DNA of 34,943 bases from assembly GCA_900768515.1 (NCBI GenBank), contig CAAGDG010000119.1, forward strand, positions 1-34,943. Reading direction: 5' to 3'. The stretch's first letter is position 1. Every line of letters starts with the position of its first letter. This stretch comes from Lentisphaeria bacterium (lineage in GTDB: Bacteria; Verrucomicrobiota; Lentisphaeria; Victivallales; Victivallaceae). The translations under genes and the position numbers were made by a program. This document shows, one piece after another, positions 24,368 to 31,606 of this stretch. A model generated the notes under the pieces. The model ran no database searches. It was not told where the DNA came from and saw only the letters and a list, made by a program, of their open reading frames with translations.

Positions 24368-25495
24368 TCAGGCAACCCCAATCGGTGGATAGTCCACAAT
24401 CCGGCAGGACAAATCCGCAATGCGGTCAAACGCAATCCGATCATAGCGGATGGTTTTAAATGTGATCGAAGCGTCGTCCCCGGAAATCTCGAAGGAAGGA
24501 TCCGGCGGAAATTCCATTTCACTGCCATCCCTCAAAATCAGCGGAAACAACATGTCGCCGCCCTCCGTCCACTCTTCCGGACAGGTGTCGACGGATTTCA
24601 ACGGAATATCGTCCAGCGGTTCTTCTGTAAATTCATCGACCTTATCCCCGTCTTCGACAAACTTGAGGTATCTCGTCTGCAGTTTTCCCCCCGTCAGTCG
24701 CAGATTCCGGTACTTCAACGGATAGGTCCCGCTGACCTCGACTTCGAACATGGTTGATTTCCCGATTGAAATATCGCTGTTATACCCCCAGGCGGAGTAA
24801 AGTTCGTCTGAAACTTTCGAGTCATCCCCCCACTGCGCCAGCGGCAACGCCATATTGAGTCCGGCAGCGTACTTGGCACAGGTCGCAGAGCTGCTGGTGG
24901 GAGCGGCGGAGACAAAGACAGGGTCCGACCATGTCCCATAGTTTCCGGTTGAATACCGCGCCCAGATCGCATCTCCGTCCCACCACGATTCGGCGTATTT
25001 TCCCTTTCCCCAAAGAACATGGTATGTATAGTCTTGATAATAGGAAACATAGCGGATTCTTTGGATAATCCGGTAGAGCGTGATCAGAATCCGGATGTCA
25101 CCCGGCGCAATCAGACGGAATGCCTCCTCGTCCAGACCGGGGAGCATCATTCCGTCATCGTTCCCGATCCATGCGCAGATTTCACGGAGATTCTCAAACC
25201 GGAAGAACTCCTCGCCGTCATTGGTAAACCACAACTTGCTGATGAAATGGGTCAACGACTCCGCAATCGAAACCACCCCGGCAAAAACTTTATCTGTTTT
25301 TGCATAGTTGCTTTCGCCCCTGCGGGTGGCGAGACGTTCCGGCGCCAAGTCAAAGGTCGGCCCGAAGATATTGATGCCGACCGTGATGCGGCTGATCAAA
25401 GTACGGCGCTCTTTCCACGCATTGTACAGGATTTCGTACGCCTCGCGCCCCGAGGTAAGACGCGCCTCATTCTCAAAATTCCGCCAGGAAATCAT
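24368..25495 (-). CDS. Tail-tip-region protein, unrecognised
   Basis: 375 residues, start coupled to the previous stop (ATGA). Regions: a helical N-terminus (NFENEARLTSGREAYEILYNAWKERR), an aromatic-rich middle (YYQDYTYHVLWGKGKYAESWWDGDAIWARYSTGNYGTWSDPVF) and a beta-rich C-terminus. Position between tail-tip and fibre genes suggests a virion tail component. The gene is clearly more AT-rich and uses more TAT, ATA and AAA codons than its neighbours, suggesting separate acquisition. No family recognised. Confidence 0.65.
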   Translation of the reverse strand: MISWRNFENEARLTSGREAYEILYNAWKERRTLISRITVGINIFGPTFDLAPERLATRRGESNYAKTDKVFAGVVSIAESLTHFISKLWFTNDGEEFFRFENLREICAWIGNDDGMMLPGLDEEAFRLIAPGDIRILITLYRIIQRIRYVSYYQDYTYHVLWGKGKYAESWWDGDAIWARYSTGNYGTWSDPVFVSAAPTSSSATCAKYAAGLNMALPLAQWGDDSKVSDELYSAWGYNSDISIGKSTMFEVEVSGTYPLKYRNLRLTGGKLQTRYLKFVEDGDKVDEFTEEPLDDIPLKSVDTCPEEWTEGGDMLFPLILRDGSEMEFPPDPSFEISGDDASITFKTIRYDRIAFDRIADLSCRIVDYPPIGVA

Positions 25496-26040
25496 ACCCA
25501 GTAACTCTCCCGCCAGTGGACAGTCCCGTTCTCCCACACCTGCGAGACCGACTTTTTGCCGAAGGAAAGGTCGGCAAGGATGAACGAGGGAACACCGTCG
25601 TTGGTTTTTGAAACACATTTCAGCGTCTGGACATATTTCCCGGCGGCGGAATCCCACTTCGCCTCCAGACGGACAACCCGGTCGCTCTCAGTCGGAGTCA
25701 GCGTCACCGCGGGAACCTCCCCCAGATCGGTATGGCCGCAGATGAGCGACTCCGGGTCCGCCCCGTTCACCACCCGCACCTGGAAAACGCCATCGTCCAC
25801 GGTCGCATTGATCACCTTGAAATAGCCGTTGTAACCGGTGGAGGCAACAGCTGCCACACCATCCCCTCCAGAAGGTCCGGAAAGCGCCCGCAGCGTCCCC
25901 CCGCTCTGGTTCAGAATTGTCACACCATCCCCCCGGGGATGATCCATCGCGTACTCGAGGCACGTGAGAATCCGCCGCCAGGTGGCGACAGATATCCGGT
26001 CAACCGGATTCGAAGCTTCCGGCGGCAGTTGCGGTCTCAT
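25492..26040 (-). CDS. Small tail-region protein, unrecognised
   Basis: 182 residues starting MRPQLPPEASNPVDRISVATW. GGGAGA lies just upstream and the start follows the TAG of the previous gene by 11 bases. A glycine-rich turn (LRALSGPSGGDGVAAV) is followed by beta strands (GYNGYFKVINATVDDGVFQVRVVNGADPESLICG) and KSVSQVWENGTVHWRESYWV at the end. Probably a small virion or fibre-adaptor protein because of its position. Function not assigned. Confidence 0.6.
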   Translation of the reverse strand: MRPQLPPEASNPVDRISVATWRRILTCLEYAMDHPRGDGVTILNQSGGTLRALSGPSGGDGVAAVASTGYNGYFKVINATVDDGVFQVRVVNGADPESLICGHTDLGEVPAVTLTPTESDRVVRLEAKWDSAAGKYVQTLKCVSKTNDGVPSFILADLSFGKKSVSQVWENGTVHWRESYWV

Positions 26041-26051
26041 TGCATTTCTCC

Positions 26052-26834
26052 CTATTTCGATGAATAAAGTTCCGATGCCAACGCTTCGGAATTCAAATAC
26101 TGTACCGTCAGAACCCAGTACTTCCCCTCCCGGCGGATCGAGGAACCGCCCCGCAGCCAGACACCCCCCTTGCCGAAAGTGTCCGGCGGATTCTGAATCG
26201 TGTAATCCCGTTCCGCATCCCGCTCCAGACGCCGCTTGTTTCGCGAACGGACAATGTGCGTCACCGTCGTGATCCCGGAACGGAAACTCTCCACCCCCGG
26301 CATGGTTTCCGCCTTCAACACCCGCCACCCCTCCGGCGGCTTGTCTCCCGGTTTCGCCCAGCGGTAACGCTCCGCTTCGGAAGACAACAGCGCGGTGCTG
26401 GTGCGGTTCTGGTACCAGTCCGGAACCGACAACTCCGATATCGGCGACAGCAGCACGTGGTTCCAGCAGGTACGGTAGCCGGGATGAAGTTCCAGCGGAA
26501 CGTCCGTGTCCTGTGTCCGGTACTCGGTTTCGCTGAACAGATCGGCACCGCCGTTCCCGGTACCGTCATCCACTTCCGGTTTCGCATATCGAAGTTCCGC
26601 ATCGTAGATCGTGCCGCCCGTGCGCGGCGTCAGTGTCATGGTCCGCAGAATCAGCCCGCGACCGGCAAACCAGCTGTAACGATGATCGTCAAAGAACGAT
26701 CCGATCACCGGAAGCGTGTCCAGCTCACTCGCGTCAACCGCATAGGTGATCGAAAGCTCCTCCTCCCCGTCCCGGTTGACCAGACGCGGCGGCCCCCCGG
26801 GAAGACGGCCGATGATGCTGCCTATCAATTTCAT
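26052..26834 (-). CDS. Predicted tail protein after the tape measure (distal-tail position)
   Basis: 260 residues, starting at an ATGA overlap with the tape-measure-like gene and ending in TAG. Beta-rich: RLVNRDGEEELSITYAVDASELDTLPVIGSFF, RGLILRTMTLTPRTGGTIYDAELRYAKPEVDD, WLRGGSSIRREGKYWVLTVQYLNSEA. In siphophage-like gene order this slot holds the distal-tail or hub protein, so that is the best guess; no Dit/Tal signature was recognised. Confidence 0.6.
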   Translation of the reverse strand: MKLIGSIIGRLPGGPPRLVNRDGEEELSITYAVDASELDTLPVIGSFFDDHRYSWFAGRGLILRTMTLTPRTGGTIYDAELRYAKPEVDDGTGNGGADLFSETEYRTQDTDVPLELHPGYRTCWNHVLLSPISELSVPDWYQNRTSTALLSSEAERYRWAKPGDKPPEGWRVLKAETMPGVESFRSGITTVTHIVRSRNKRRLERDAERDYTIQNPPDTFGKGGVWLRGGSSIRREGKYWVLTVQYLNSEALASELYSSK

Positions 26835-27166
26835 AACTGATTCACCTCGATTTCCAGTTCCCGACCCGCTTTCGAAGCGATCTCTTTCAAATGACGGTTG
26901 CTTTCACGTATCAGCGACGACAGGGACTCCGATCCCGGATCCCGAACACCGGCCGCTGACGACAGCAGATTCACGCCCGCCCCTCCCGGCCCGGCCGTTT
27001 CCAGACCGGATACCGCCGGAACCAATCCGGACAAACCGCCGGAATCCCCGACGGAACCGGCGATCGCCTCAAGCTGATCAAGCCGGCGGTCGATCTCCGC
27101 CAAAGTCGCCAGAATTCCCGATCCGTCCGCCTCCAGCAGCAGCGTCAGTTTTTCGGAATTTTCCAT
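26831..27166 (-). CDS. Tape-measure-like protein, extremely short
   Basis: 111 residues directly after the tail chaperone, the normal slot of the tape measure protein. The N-terminus LTLLLEADGSGILATLAEIDRRLDQLEAIAGS is like the beginning of phage tape measures (a strand then amphipathic helix). The middle is Gly/Ser-rich and the end is helical (LSSLIRESNRHLKEIASKAGRELEIEV). A GTG three bases upstream is an alternative start; GAGGGG serves either. Normal tape measures have many hundreds of residues. It may be a mini tape measure, an internal-deletion product or a different small tail protein. Confidence 0.55.
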   Translation of the reverse strand: MENSEKLTLLLEADGSGILATLAEIDRRLDQLEAIAGSVGDSGGLSGLVPAVSGLETAGPGGAGVNLLSSAAGVRDPGSESLSSLIRESNRHLKEIASKAGRELEIEVNQL

Positions 27167-27169
27167 CAC

Positions 27170-27780
27170 TTACATCCCCTCTTTCTTCATCAGCTCCGCC
27201 AGAGCACGCTCTTCCGGAAGTTCCGGGTACTCCCGGACAACCCCCTCCCCCGACGCAAGCTGAAGTTCTTCCCGATACGCCGCAAGACGCACCAGAGGAA
27301 GCGAGAAAATTTGCTCCTCGCCCCATCCGTATCCGGAGGCAAGTTCGTGCACCGCCCGGGACCACCACCCCGGCCGCAGCGACCCACCTCCGGAATCCCT
27401 TTTTTTGGCAGAAGGTCCCCCAGCAACTCGTCCACCGCCGGCAGCACTTCAAAGGCGTTGAGCCCATGCTCCGACATGAAACCGACGGCCCGCTCCGGAA
27501 GCAGTTCCGCCCCGCCCCGAAGCAACTCCCGGAAACACCCCCCGACCTCGACCGGGGAAAATGTCAGACACCAGCCCAGCACCAGACGACGCTCCACCGA
27601 ACTCCAGGAGCGCCCACGCTCCAGCAACTCCGCCATCGTCCAGCTGTGCGCAAGAGTCGGACGGTAGAAAAGAACACCTCGCAACACAATCGAATCAAAC
27701 AATTTGTCAAACTCGACCGCCTGACGGGACCGGGCAGATTCCACCCGCTCCATCGCACGATTCAACTCTCTGGAATCCAT
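27170..27780 (-). CDS. Tail assembly chaperone, -1 frameshift fusion (G-T type)
   Basis: Predicted 203-residue product: codons 1-127 in the first frame, slip on A AAA AAA, then 76 codons in the -1 frame. The extension starts RDSGGGSLRPGWWSRAVHELASGYGWGEEQIFSLPLVRLAAYR in sequence pattern. That is what the C-terminal part of phage chaperones looks like (tryptophans, HxLAxxYGW, EQI-LPL). The extension has no good start of its own in the right place. The arrangement follows the conserved frameshift of dsDNA phage tail chaperones, including Mu, located just before the tape measure gene. Confidence 0.7.
27190..27780 (-). CDS. Tail assembly chaperone, unshifted product (G type)
   Basis: 196 residues if no shift occurs. 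Residues 1-127 are a helical chaperone-like domain (MDSRELNRAMERVESARSR, FDKLFDSIVLRGVLFYRPTLAHSWTMAELLERGRS, FEVLPAVDELLGDLLPKK in pattern). Residues after about 128 (IPEVGRCGRGGGPGRC and on) look like out-of-frame translation. In most phages the unshifted frame ends soon after the slip site; here it runs 69 codons on, which is odd. The ATG follows the TAG of the tube-like gene by 2 bases. GGGGAG serves as ribosome site. Confidence 0.65.
   Translation of the reverse strand: MDSRELNRAMERVESARSRQAVEFDKLFDSIVLRGVLFYRPTLAHSWTMAELLERGRSWSSVERRLVLGWCLTFSPVEVGGCFRELLRGGAELLPERAVGFMSEHGLNAFEVLPAVDELLGDLLPKKGIPEVGRCGRGGGPGRCTNLPPDTDGARSKFSRFLWCVLRRIGKNFSLRRGRGLSGSTRNFRKSVLWRS
27400..27406 (-). promoter_or_regulatory. 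-1 ribosomal frameshift slippery site A AAA AAA
   Basis: Seven A residues on the minus strand, read CC[A AAA AAA] GGG in the zero frame (codons 126-127), exactly where similarity changes from the zero to the -1 frame. A GC-rich stretch with a possible CCGGG/CCCGG hairpin lies about 25 bases downstream, further than usual for a stimulator. Confidence 0.65.
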
Positions 27781-27782
27781 CC

Positions 27783-28151
27783 CTACTCCCCTTGCATTCC
27801 CGGATAGTGGTACCCCGAAAACACAAACTCCGCAGAACTCCCGCGCTTCAGCCGCAGGGTCGCTCCGTCTATCAATACCGTCAGACGACGCCCTTCCGCC
27901 AACGTGATCTCAAGCACCTCTCCGATCAGAGATTCCGCCAGCGGCGGATCCGTCGCCGCCGCCCCCGACAACGGCGTGAACGTACCGGTCACCTTCTTGC
28001 GCAAATCGGTGAACTGCACCCCCACGGTGTCCCCCGATCCATCCCGGATCGCCTCCTTCTCCGCCTCCTGCACCACTTCCAGGGAATCACAGAATCCCCA
28101 GCTCGCATCCGCAGTGCCCCAGTAGAGCACCGCCTGCCCCTTCGTCTTCAT
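27783..28151 (-). CDS. Tail-tube-like small protein
   Basis: 122 residues, beta-rich: GQAVLYWGTADASWG, VQFTDLRKKVTGTFTPLSGAA, GEVLEITLAEGRRLTVLIDGATLRLKRGSSAEFVFSGY. Size, strand pattern and position directly before the frameshifting chaperone match a phage tail tube protein, but no signature motif proves it. It ends in TAG, two bases before the next ATG, which shows that TAG is read as stop in this module. No sheath gene is adjacent, arguing against a contractile Mu tail. Confidence 0.55.
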   Translation of the reverse strand: MKTKGQAVLYWGTADASWGFCDSLEVVQEAEKEAIRDGSGDTVGVQFTDLRKKVTGTFTPLSGAAATDPPLAESLIGEVLEITLAEGRRLTVLIDGATLRLKRGSSAEFVFSGYHYPGMQGE

Positions 28152-28175
28152 CTTTCCGATCCCATCCCTTCCGTT

Positions 28176-28610
28176 TTACAGGCACTCCGTACCTTCCAGC
28201 GTCAGCACGCAGCCGGCGATCTCCTCGCGGCTCTCCAGCGGCGCAATCGAAAGAATCCTCCACGCAATGCCCCCCGCCTCAGGAAATGCCGGCGGTTCGC
28301 CGGATGGAAACTCCGGCTCGAACAGCACAGCAACCTTCTGAACCGTCTCCCAGATTCCGGGACCAAGTTCACTGCCCCGAAAACGCTCCGCAACGATCAC
28401 CAGCGGACGAATCGTCCGACTGCACCCCCGGTCGCCGTACTCCACCTCCCCGATGCAGACCACCGCCGCCGGAAGCGCACTCAGAACCTCCAGCAACCGA
28501 TCCAGCTGCCCCGCGTTGGTCAATGACGCATACACCGCCTTCCGGAACAGACCCGTCGCGGCCACCCGCCGCCGAACCCCTTCGGCAATCGTCTCAAGAT
28601 CCTCGAACAA
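28176..28610 (-). CDS. gp37-like / DUF1834-like tail terminator protein
   Basis: 144 residues with a TTG start, supported by GGAGG six bases upstream and by the TAA of the preceding gene directly before it. N-terminal helix MFEDLETIAEGVRRRVAATGLF, then strands AAVVCIGEVEYGD, SRTIRPLVIVAERF, a helix GIWETVQKVAVLFE and strands IAWRILSIAPLES...AGCVLTLEGTE. This is the alpha/beta layout of Mu gp37/DUF1834 and tail terminator proteins. Position after the gpG-like gene agrees. Family assignment is moderate. Confidence 0.6.
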   Translation of the reverse strand: MFEDLETIAEGVRRRVAATGLFRKAVYASLTNAGQLDRLLEVLSALPAAVVCIGEVEYGDRGCSRTIRPLVIVAERFRGSELGPGIWETVQKVAVLFEPEFPSGEPPAFPEAGGIAWRILSIAPLESREEIAGCVLTLEGTECL

Positions 28611-29141
28611 TTATCCCCTCCAGAAAACTTCACGGCCAGTCCGAACCCCGCAGGACAATACCTCGTCCCCCGTCGGCCACCACGGCTCCGCACGCTGCGG
28701 ACGTGTCCGCTTCACCAGCGCGTACAACCCCACAAAACGCCCCCCGTCACGGTACCCCAGCACCCCGGAAGAACGACCGCCGCGCAGTACGAAAAGTCCG
28801 TATCCTTCCAATTCCGCCGCCCGACGGCCCCGGGACAACGCATGAATCGGAATCGTCAGACACCGACGGTTCCGCGCTTCGATTACGCCGCCGTACTGCT
28901 TCTGCGCCGCAGCGACGTGATTGCAGCCGATCCGCGCCGAATCCGCATCGCAGGAGAGCAGCCGCGTCGATCGCGCCAGCGCCGGCCATAGACGACACCC
29001 CCCGTGGGAAAGCGCCTTGTTTCGCGCCAGCTCCACAACTTCGCTTCCCCACCGCGACAGAAAACGACGGCGAACATCGGCAGACACCGCCAGACCGGAC
29101 AACTCCTCCCGAAGCGACGACACCCCCAGCCGAATCCTCAT
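28611..29141 (-). CDS. gpG-like virion morphogenesis protein
   Basis: 176 residues. The central pattern LARSTRLLSCDADSARIGCNHVAAAQKQYGGVIEARNRRCLTIPI resembles the phage virion morphogenesis/tail-completion family (Mu gpG, PF05069-like), where SARIG-N-VAA-Q-GG-I is typical. It would act at the head-tail joint. The ATG overlaps the DUF1320 stop (ATGA). The same frame is open much further upstream, antisense-free but inside DUF1320, and that extension is discarded because of the coupled start. Confidence 0.7.
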   Translation of the reverse strand: MRIRLGVSSLREELSGLAVSADVRRRFLSRWGSEVVELARNKALSHGGCRLWPALARSTRLLSCDADSARIGCNHVAAAQKQYGGVIEARNRRCLTIPIHALSRGRRAAELEGYGLFVLRGGRSSGVLGYRDGGRFVGLYALVKRTRPQRAEPWWPTGDEVLSCGVRTGREVFWRG

Positions 29142-29572
29142 GCCCCGCCAAACCCCCGCAGCTTTTTCCGGCTGAACACCGGTTCCGCCGAATCCACCAG
29201 AAAGGCGCCGCCACGATCCGAATTCTCCGCCGCAGCGGCCAACTGCATCGAACCATCCGCAATCCGCTCCAGCTGAAGACGAATCCGGGCCACCCGATCC
29301 TTCAAATTTTCCGGCAGCGCCCCCCGCCCCGAACGACTCCAGGCCAGCTCCTCGGCAAGACCAATACACCAGACCCGCAGCAGCGGCAACACCGCATCCG
29401 ATGTCACCGGAATCGCATAACGACACCCAAGCGCTCCATCAATCTCCGCTGAAGCCGCGGCCAGATCCGACACGGCCTCCGCCTCCAGAAACTCCCCGCT
29501 CCCGGAACCGTACAACGCCTCCCAGCGCTCCGACAACCGCAGCTTCAGATCATCGATCGTAGCGTAACTCAT
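29138..29572 (-). CDS. Mu gp36-like DUF1320 protein
   Basis: 144 residues. MSYATIDDLKLRLSERWEALYG, AAASAEIDGALGCRYAIPV and LPLLRVWCIGLAEELAW are hallmarks of DUF1320 (Mu gp36), a head-tail connector protein. GGAGGAATTCCG precedes the ATG. It follows the major head protein after an 81-base gap, the longest within the head module, and overlaps the gpG-like gene by four bases. Confidence 0.85.
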   Translation of the reverse strand: MSYATIDDLKLRLSERWEALYGSGSGEFLEAEAVSDLAAASAEIDGALGCRYAIPVTSDAVLPLLRVWCIGLAEELAWSRSGRGALPENLKDRVARIRLQLERIADGSMQLAAAAENSDRGGAFLVDSAEPVFSRKKLRGFGGA

Positions 29573-29653
29573 CGGAATTCCTCCACGCCATCCGTCAACT
29601 TACTCCGCCCCGGGAGAGGAACGGCCGCAGCCATCCCTCCCCCGCGACAAACC

Positions 29654-30544
29654 TCAACGACCGCCCCGGTAAACCAGATGCGGAAACGCCGCCGCCGCAT
29701 TGCCGTAGGCGTCCACCCCGAACAACGCACGGTTCCCCAGAAACACGTTCTGATCGGTCGGCTCGGAAAGACTCGTCAGCGACGCCTCCTTGCTCTTCAT
29801 CAGCAGAATCGGCTTGAGAACCCCAGAGGTCGCCACCAGATACCAGTCATCCGCATAATCCCCCACCAGCCGCGGACTGACCCGGTACTCCACCAGATTC
29901 CGGGTCGGATTGTCCACCGATGCCCCATCCTCAACCATGAACTGGTTCTCCAGCAGCTTCCGGGCACTCCCGCGCAGCGAAGGCCCGACGATCAACACCG
30001 TCGGACGCACTCCCAGCGGCTCCCCGTTGTGACCGCAATAGGAACTCATCAGATCGTAGGCGCTCTCCAACGATGACGCACTCAGCGCGGCCGAGCTCCG
30101 GTTGCAGATCGTCGAATTCCCGTATTTGCGCGTCTCGGAGAAAAAGGCCTCGTCGTCAATCCAGTTCGGCGCCCCCGTCAGCGCCTTGATCGCCAGACGA
30201 TCCCAGAGCTGCGCGCCACTCTGACCAAGCTGCGCAACCGCATGCGCGTACTGACCCCAGTTGTCCGTCTCAATGTCACGGCGCGGAATCGCAATCGTAT
30301 CTTCAAAAGGACGCTCGACAAGCCGAAGCTTCCGGCCCGCAAGATTCTTGATCTGCCGATCTCCAATCCACTCCCGCATGAAGGTGAACGCCTCCAGAAA
30401 CGGAAGCTCCAAAACCGTGTGCGCCGCATCCCCGTCCACCATGCAGAACTCCTGGTACAGCGTCGGCGCGGCATCGAACGCTTTCTGAAACGTCAGACGG
30501 TAACTCGTGCGCATCGCATCAAACTGATTGCGGAAAATATCCAT
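29654..30544 (-). CDS. Major head protein, Mu gpT-like
   Basis: 296 residues. The sequence matches the Mu-like gpT family: FDAMRTSYRLTFQKAFD, AFTFMREWIGDRQIKNL, YTL-type beta hinge, ETDNWGQYAHAVAQLGQSGAQLWDRL, PTVLIVGPSLRGSARKLLENQ, YADDWYLVATSGVLKPILLM and the C-terminal NVFLGNRALFGVDAYGNAAAAFPHLVYRG. It forms the capsid shell with an HK97-like fold. Complete and undisturbed. Upstream neighbours are the decoration and scaffold proteins, as in Mu-like phages. Confidence 0.9.
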   Translation of the reverse strand: MDIFRNQFDAMRTSYRLTFQKAFDAAPTLYQEFCMVDGDAAHTVLELPFLEAFTFMREWIGDRQIKNLAGRKLRLVERPFEDTIAIPRRDIETDNWGQYAHAVAQLGQSGAQLWDRLAIKALTGAPNWIDDEAFFSETRKYGNSTICNRSSAALSASSLESAYDLMSSYCGHNGEPLGVRPTVLIVGPSLRGSARKLLENQFMVEDGASVDNPTRNLVEYRVSPRLVGDYADDWYLVATSGVLKPILLMKSKEASLTSLSEPTDQNVFLGNRALFGVDAYGNAAAAFPHLVYRGGR

Positions 30545-30568
30545 TCTTCCTTTCCTCCTCTCCCTTTG

Positions 30569-31015
30569 TTACGCGGAAATATGACCGGCCGAGGCACTCT
30601 GCGCGGCATGCGCGGCAAGCAACGCCGCCACCGCATCCACCCGAACCCAGACACCCAGCGGCTCCACATCAAAAACAATCCCGGCCACAACACCGTTGCT
30701 CCCCGGAGACTTCGACACCGTCCGGTCGTCAGCCACATAGGCGAACCGCCCCAGATCCGCCAGCGTCAGCGCATTCCCGGATCCGGCGTTGTCCAAGAGA
30801 AAACACCCCTCCGCGACTTCCACCTGTTCCCCGGTCACCGCACTGTTCTCCGCCCGGCCCAGCACCCGCAGCCCCGCCGCGTCCGCGGCCGGAACCGCCA
30901 GCCCGGAACTGTTCAACGCCACCAGCGTCCCCGCGTAAATCGTCCCGCCCGCCTCCAGCGCACGGGATTTCGGAAGCCGTTCCCGGGTATCTCGTTCCAT
31001 CTTCTGATTCGACAT
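30569..31015 (-). CDS. Head decoration protein (DUF2190-like)
   Basis: 148 residues, beta-rich small protein between the scaffold and major head genes. The pattern GGTIYAGTLVALNSSGLAVPAADAAGLRVLGRAENSAV, ADLGRFAYVADDRTVSKS and NGVVAGIVFDVEPLGVWVRVD is typical of capsid cement/decoration proteins of Mu-like phages. AAGGAG precedes the ATG inside the end of the scaffold gene. Would trimerise on the capsid surface. Confidence 0.75.
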   Translation of the reverse strand: MSNQKMERDTRERLPKSRALEAGGTIYAGTLVALNSSGLAVPAADAAGLRVLGRAENSAVTGEQVEVAEGCFLLDNAGSGNALTLADLGRFAYVADDRTVSKSPGSNGVVAGIVFDVEPLGVWVRVDAVAALLAAHAAQSASAGHISA

Positions 31016-31016
31016 C

Positions 31017-31481
31017 TCACTTCTCCTTCATTTTTCGATATTCATTCTCGGTGAAATTCCAGCGCCGCATCGCGGCGCGGTCCTCGGCCGTCAAAACCGG
31101 ATCATCCGGCTCCGGACGCCCACCCGGAACCAGACGCTCCACCGGGACCACCCGGGGCGCATGATCCAGATACGCTTCCAGCGCCGCGGAATCCAGCGTT
31201 CGCGCCCACTCCAGCTGACCGGTCGAAAGTTTCCCCTCGCGGCAGCCGCTCTCAATCAGCTCCTCCCGGCGCTTCTCCTCCGCCGATGTCCGCAACGACG
31301 CAAGTTCCCGCCGCAGCGCGTCCCCCGACTCCGCACGCTCCGCCAGTCCGCGCAATGCGGCACTGACCACCCCCGGCGCGGCATCCTCCGGCAGATTCAG
31401 AATCCGACACAACTCCCGGTGCGGATCCGCCTCCGCCTCCGCCGGAGCTCCACCCCCGGCTACCTCACGCTCTTCTTCCAT
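31017..31481 (-). CDS. Head scaffold protein (Mu gpZ-like), no protease domain
   Basis: 154 residues from the ATG at 31481, which has an ideal GGAGG five bases upstream. Charged and helical (AALRGLAERAESGDALRRELASLRTSAEEKRREELIESG), ending LTAEDRAAMRRWNFTENEYRKMKEK, like the C-terminus of Mu I/Z proteins (LTAEE...GIS-EEF-K). The frame continues to a TTG at 31610 that overlaps the portal stop (TTGA) and would add MKKRVDRVRELLRKKFPEW and about 24 further residues. That start lacks a ribosome site, so it is the second choice; both may be used, as I and Z are nested in Mu. No protease domain is present in either form. Confidence 0.7.
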   Translation of the reverse strand: MEEEREVAGGGAPAEAEADPHRELCRILNLPEDAAPGVVSAALRGLAERAESGDALRRELASLRTSAEEKRREELIESGCREGKLSTGQLEWARTLDSAALEAYLDHAPRVVPVERLVPGGRPEPDDPVLTAEDRAAMRRWNFTENEYRKMKEK

Positions 31482-31606
31482 CGCTTCCTCCTTCCGGTTG
31501 AATCGCGGCCGGCCGGTCCCCCCCAGGGAAACGGCCGCAGCAAACCGCCTGCTCCACTCCGGAAACTTCTTCCTCAAAAGTTCCCGGACCCTATCCACTC
31601 GCTTCT

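Noticed and set aside
29569..29634. 21-codon minus-strand frame between the major head and DUF1320 genes, ending in an ATGA overlap
   Set aside because: The purine-rich stretch is only one or two bases from the ATG, too close for a normal ribosome site, and the peptide has no feature of interest. Kept only as a remote possibility of a coupling leader.
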